Shown here one piece after another: positions 62,701 through 64,000 of a stretch of DNA of 64,000 bases. The DNA comes from Phallusia mammillata (Eukaryota > Chordata > Ascidiacea > Phlebobranchia > Ascidiidae). The translations under genes and the position numbers were made by a program. Positions within the stretch are counted from its first letter, which is position 1, and every line of letters begins with the position of its first letter. The DNA lies in the NCBI GenBank assembly GCA_003260075.1, contig QLIY01000205.1, positions 60,300-124,299 of the forward strand, written 5' to 3'. The notes under the pieces were generated by a model. The model was not told the DNA's origin and did no database searches. It saw nothing but the letters and a program-made list of their open reading frames with translations.

Positions 62701-63720
62701 AGGCAGTTATTTGGAAATTAAACTCAGTTTTATTGTCGCAATTTGTCAAATCTATGCCAGGCTTTAATGCCACAAATCCTTCTCCAGTTTGTTTGTCGCT
62801 GACTTTAACTTCAAACGGAACTTCATCAGCTGTTCCATTTCCAATAGAATGAAGCCGATACTCACAAATTAAACCTACAAAAAAGACACAAGCAAATAAA
62901 TTTAAGTAATTAAAAATCTTAAATAAATATTTGTGACTAATTAAAAAGTTGCCGAAATTGAATTTTGCAATTCATTGTGCCAATGTTTAAACTTGATTTA
63001 CAATATTACATATAAATTCAGACAAATGGTGTATATTGGGAACAAAGCATTTTTATCAAAAATGTGGCTTGGGGAAAAATTCTAAAATTAAAAATAAACA
63101 TACAAAGGCAGTGATGGTGTTAGTAAAGCAACTATTTACATTGCAAAATATTTTTTTAAATATTGTAGTTTTCTTAAGAAAACTCCGTATTAGGAAAGTT
63201 TAACAATAATTAATAGATTGTTTCTTCAGACCTGGCCGTCTTGGGGCATCTTTGTCGACAGCAAACAGCGATGGACTCAAAATCACTTCACTGGAATCCC
63301 TTTTTATACTTCCGCTAAATGTTGGTTGAATGTGAGGGCTGTGTTTGTTGAGTACTGCTTGTTGAGAATAAATACAAGCATAAATGTCAGAATGATCCAA
63401 AGTAAACTTGACTGCATAGCAATAAAGTTTAATAAAGTTCAACTTCACAAGCAGACATTCTTTTGGAAAATCAGAATAACTTAAATGAAAGAATATGGTT
63501 TATGGTTTAAATTAAAGCAACATATATAACCTGGCAGTATATACTAATTAGCAAAACTTAGCTTGCATAAATATGGTAAAAATTTCTCATCAGAAATAAC
63601 ACACATCTTTTGTACAATTTTAAATCGCAAAAATTACCAACCTTTGTGCTTCGAAGATTTAGAGTTTACGTCGCAGATTGCCAAAGAAAATAAAAAGCAT
63701 GCAATGATAACGGATTTCAT
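43146..63720 (-). CDS. CLSTN: Calsyntenin (cadherin-repeat, LNS-domain membrane protein)
   Basis: Type I membrane protein of the secretory pathway and synapse. Minus-strand exons: 63720-63642 (signal peptide), 63354-63232, 62874-62640, 62158-61944, 61168-61019, 59088-58888, 58747-58635, 56344-56143, 55824-55697, 52367-52205, 51725-51568, 47447-47299, 46981-46788, 45934-45773, 45712-45567, 44984-44801, 44443-44280 (with a second copy at 44048-43885), about 43664-43636, and 43331-43146. Phases agree from the Met to 44801. Landmarks match human calsyntenin-1: AVDKDAPRR, CSPQFNKIC, AYDCG, GCDRDTYT, FDFNG, SPAEWHWKL, LFLDGEKKIPF, YFNSRQFPATG and CFELNGRFHSNTYK. The transmembrane helix is IIIGICVGLMALLVMAVAM, followed by an acidic tail and TITVNPME. 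The segment between the transmembrane exon and TITVNPME is lost in a run, so about 990 residues is only an estimate. The gene crosses the N at 46584 in correct order. Confidence 0.9.
43677..43741 (-). other. Partial second copy of the last calsyntenin exon
   Basis: Copies the start of the exon at 43331. It encodes ADRENCIDGSADEF where the full exon has AAQENCIGGSADEF, then is cut by the C run at 43665-43676. Flanking intron at 43742-43874 matches 43332-43465 with several substitutions. Probably the other haplotype. Confidence 0.65.
43885..44048 (-). other. Second, allele-like copy of the calsyntenin transmembrane exon
   Basis: Repeats the exon at 44280-44443, including its acceptor and flanking intron. 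Both copies stop at exactly the same base against a C run. They differ at a few sites; protein changes include GDVED versus GDVDE after the membrane helix. The pattern fits two alleles kept side by side rather than tandem exons, but a real exon duplication is not excluded. Confidence 0.7.
45303..45590. repeat. Duplication around C run 45459-45468
   Basis: Intronic repeat (tatgctgagcacaaactggt) and part of the calsyntenin exon 45712-45567 with its donor (the lagging copy is near 45418-45458) occur twice. The last C run before the polarity switch. Confidence 0.65.
46372..46584 (+). repeat. tRNA-derived SINE ending at the only N
   Basis: Contains gcagaccagcgatca, a degenerate B-box gagttcaaatcccacc, ttttctagcctgtgcc and ggctgattcggtacaac. 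The single N of the window is at 46584, about 5 bases beyond it, in a calsyntenin intron. Confidence 0.65.
47876..48110. repeat. Direct duplication around G run 47996-48005
   Basis: First run of the G type. About 110 bases repeated in a large calsyntenin intron. Confidence 0.75.
48572..48835. repeat. Direct duplication around G run 48698-48709
   Basis: About 125 bases repeated with several substitutions (aggagccatttg versus ggggccaattg). Confidence 0.75.
49300..51540. repeat. Tangled SINE/MITE blocks with four G runs
   Basis: G runs at 49802-49811, 49881-49891, 50530-50541 and 50685-50782 (98 bases). The block 49391-49800 repeats at 51076-51495; the 54 bases before run 49881 repeat at 50784. 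Both large blocks hold a SINE with a tRNA-like head (A-box tagctcagctgttagagc, B-box ggattcgaatcc or ggttcgaatccc). Confidence 0.6.
50643..51052. mobile_element. hAT-type MITE interrupted by a G run
   Basis: Begins CAGTGGTTCTCAACC and ends GGTTGAGAACCCCTG with exact 8-base duplication gtatagag at 50635-50642 and 51053-51060. Two further left ends occur at 49919 and near 50489. Confidence 0.7.
51926..52118. mobile_element. pogo-like MITE
   Basis: Left end cattaaacctcggttagtcc, right end aggtttactg-TA; internal tccgga motifs shared with 2206-2357 and 62361-62536. It lies beside calsyntenin exon 52367-52205. Confidence 0.6.
52696..52918. repeat. Direct duplication around G run 52803-52813
   Basis: About 105 bases repeated in a calsyntenin intron. 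Confidence 0.75.
52961..53308. mobile_element. hAT-type MITE
   Basis: Ends CAGTGGTGGCCAACC and GGTTGGCCACCCCTG; exact 8-base duplication atttacag at 52953-52960 and 53309-53316. Confidence 0.8.
53629..53985. repeat. Direct duplication around G run 53803-53813
   Basis: About 170 bases repeated, each copy with one TGACGTCA (53672 and 53855). Confidence 0.75.
55235..55375. repeat. SINE fragment, calsyntenin intron
   Basis: gcagaccagcgatcac, accaggcccattgaaggcg and gtaggctagaaaaatct match the SINE family. The remaining 53985-55570 shows no gene or clear structure. Confidence 0.55.
57337..57519. mobile_element. hAT-type MITE (accggtt family)
   Basis: Ends CAGTGGTGGGATTC and GAATCCCACCACTG, exact inverses; 8-base duplication tatatatc at 57329-57336 and 57520-57527. 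Confidence 0.8.
57565..57781. mobile_element. hAT-type MITE, 217 bases
   Basis: Ends CAGTGGTTCTTAAAC and GTTTGAGAACCACTG; exact 8-base duplication ctctgggg at 57557-57564 and 57782-57789. Only 37 bases from the previous MITE. Confidence 0.85.
58467..58592. repeat. Short direct duplication around G run 58523-58532
   Basis: About 55 bases repeated almost exactly. Confidence 0.7.
59730..59994. repeat. Direct duplication around G run 59858-59869
   Basis: About 125 bases repeated with a few substitutions. Confidence 0.75.
60294..60556. repeat. Direct duplication around G run 60419-60428
   Basis: About 125 bases repeated with a few substitutions. The rightmost run in the window. Confidence 0.75.
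62361..62536. mobile_element. pogo-like MITE
   Basis: Inverted ends CAGTAAACCTTGG and GTTTACTG flanked by TA on both sides. Intron of calsyntenin. Confidence 0.7.
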
Positions 63721-64000
63721 CACTTTTATATCTTCAGGCAATTCTTACTGCAGAAAAGCTTCTTCTAGAATAACTGTTAGTCATATACTAACAACGAAGA
63801 AATAAATAGCAAAAAATATTGTTTTACTGTAATTACTAGAAAATTTATGGCTAATGCAAATCTCACTCAACCGACAAAACTGACAACGCTGTTACATTTA
63901 ACATCAAGGTGGCCAAAACTTCACCAAATAACAAGGTGGCCGAAAACTGCAGAAAACTGGCGGCTAATTGGGCCCACACACGCTGGTCCGAGGCAAAGCA
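63721..64000. other. Calsyntenin 5' flank
   Basis: Holds the expected 5' UTR and promoter of calsyntenin. A short doubled block (caaggtggcc near 63905 and 63939) is visible; nothing else recognised. Confidence 0.5.

Overview
This window is nuclear DNA from an animal: AT-rich, split genes with introns of a few hundred bases, GT-AG splice sites, tRNA-derived SINEs and many short DNA-transposon derivatives. The proteins align along their length with human orthologues. Small introns, low GC and very high allelic divergence make an invertebrate deuterostome likely; an ascidian tunicate is my best guess, not proven.

Seven genes can be supported. From the left: the 5' two thirds of exportin-7 (XPO7, minus, 8777 to beyond base 1); riboflavin kinase (RFK, minus, 12829-10645, complete); intronless coproporphyrinogen-III oxidase (CPOX, minus, 15236-14052); NAD kinase (NADK, plus, 18901-20392, two exons); an Abraxas-family MPN scaffold protein (minus, 28821-24569, six exons, continuous 395-codon frame); an unnamed basic, serine/proline-rich protein with a Tantalus/PRR14-like block and an AT-hook-like motif (plus, 33346-40484); and calsyntenin (minus, 63720-43146, about 19 exons from signal peptide to stop). 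I joined the exons by hand by checking splice sites, reading phase and similarity recalled from the families. Three neighbours make cofactors (FMN, haem, NADP). XPO7 is nuclear transport, Abraxas is a deubiquitinase scaffold, and calsyntenin is a neuronal or secretory-pathway membrane protein. I see no evidence that these genes form a system.

The rest is introns and gene-poor stretches full of repeats: hAT-type MITEs with 8-bp target duplications, pogo-like MITEs with TA duplications, SINEs, two large inverted-repeat elements, and a possible decayed hammerhead-like fold.

The strongest unexplained pattern is about 38 runs of pure C (bases 748-45468) or pure G (47996-60428). Most are 10-12 bases long; eight are 33-98. 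Many short runs sit between two nearly identical direct copies of 50-390 bases. All runs left of about 46 kb are C and all to the right are G, and the switch brackets the only N (46584). Calsyntenin nevertheless continues across it in correct order. The simplest reading is that these are assembly gaps whose N characters were turned into one base, in two sub-scaffolds of opposite orientation, with unmerged allelic contigs on either side. Apparent polyproline and polyglycine peptides here are therefore probably not real. I found no convincing novel biological system.
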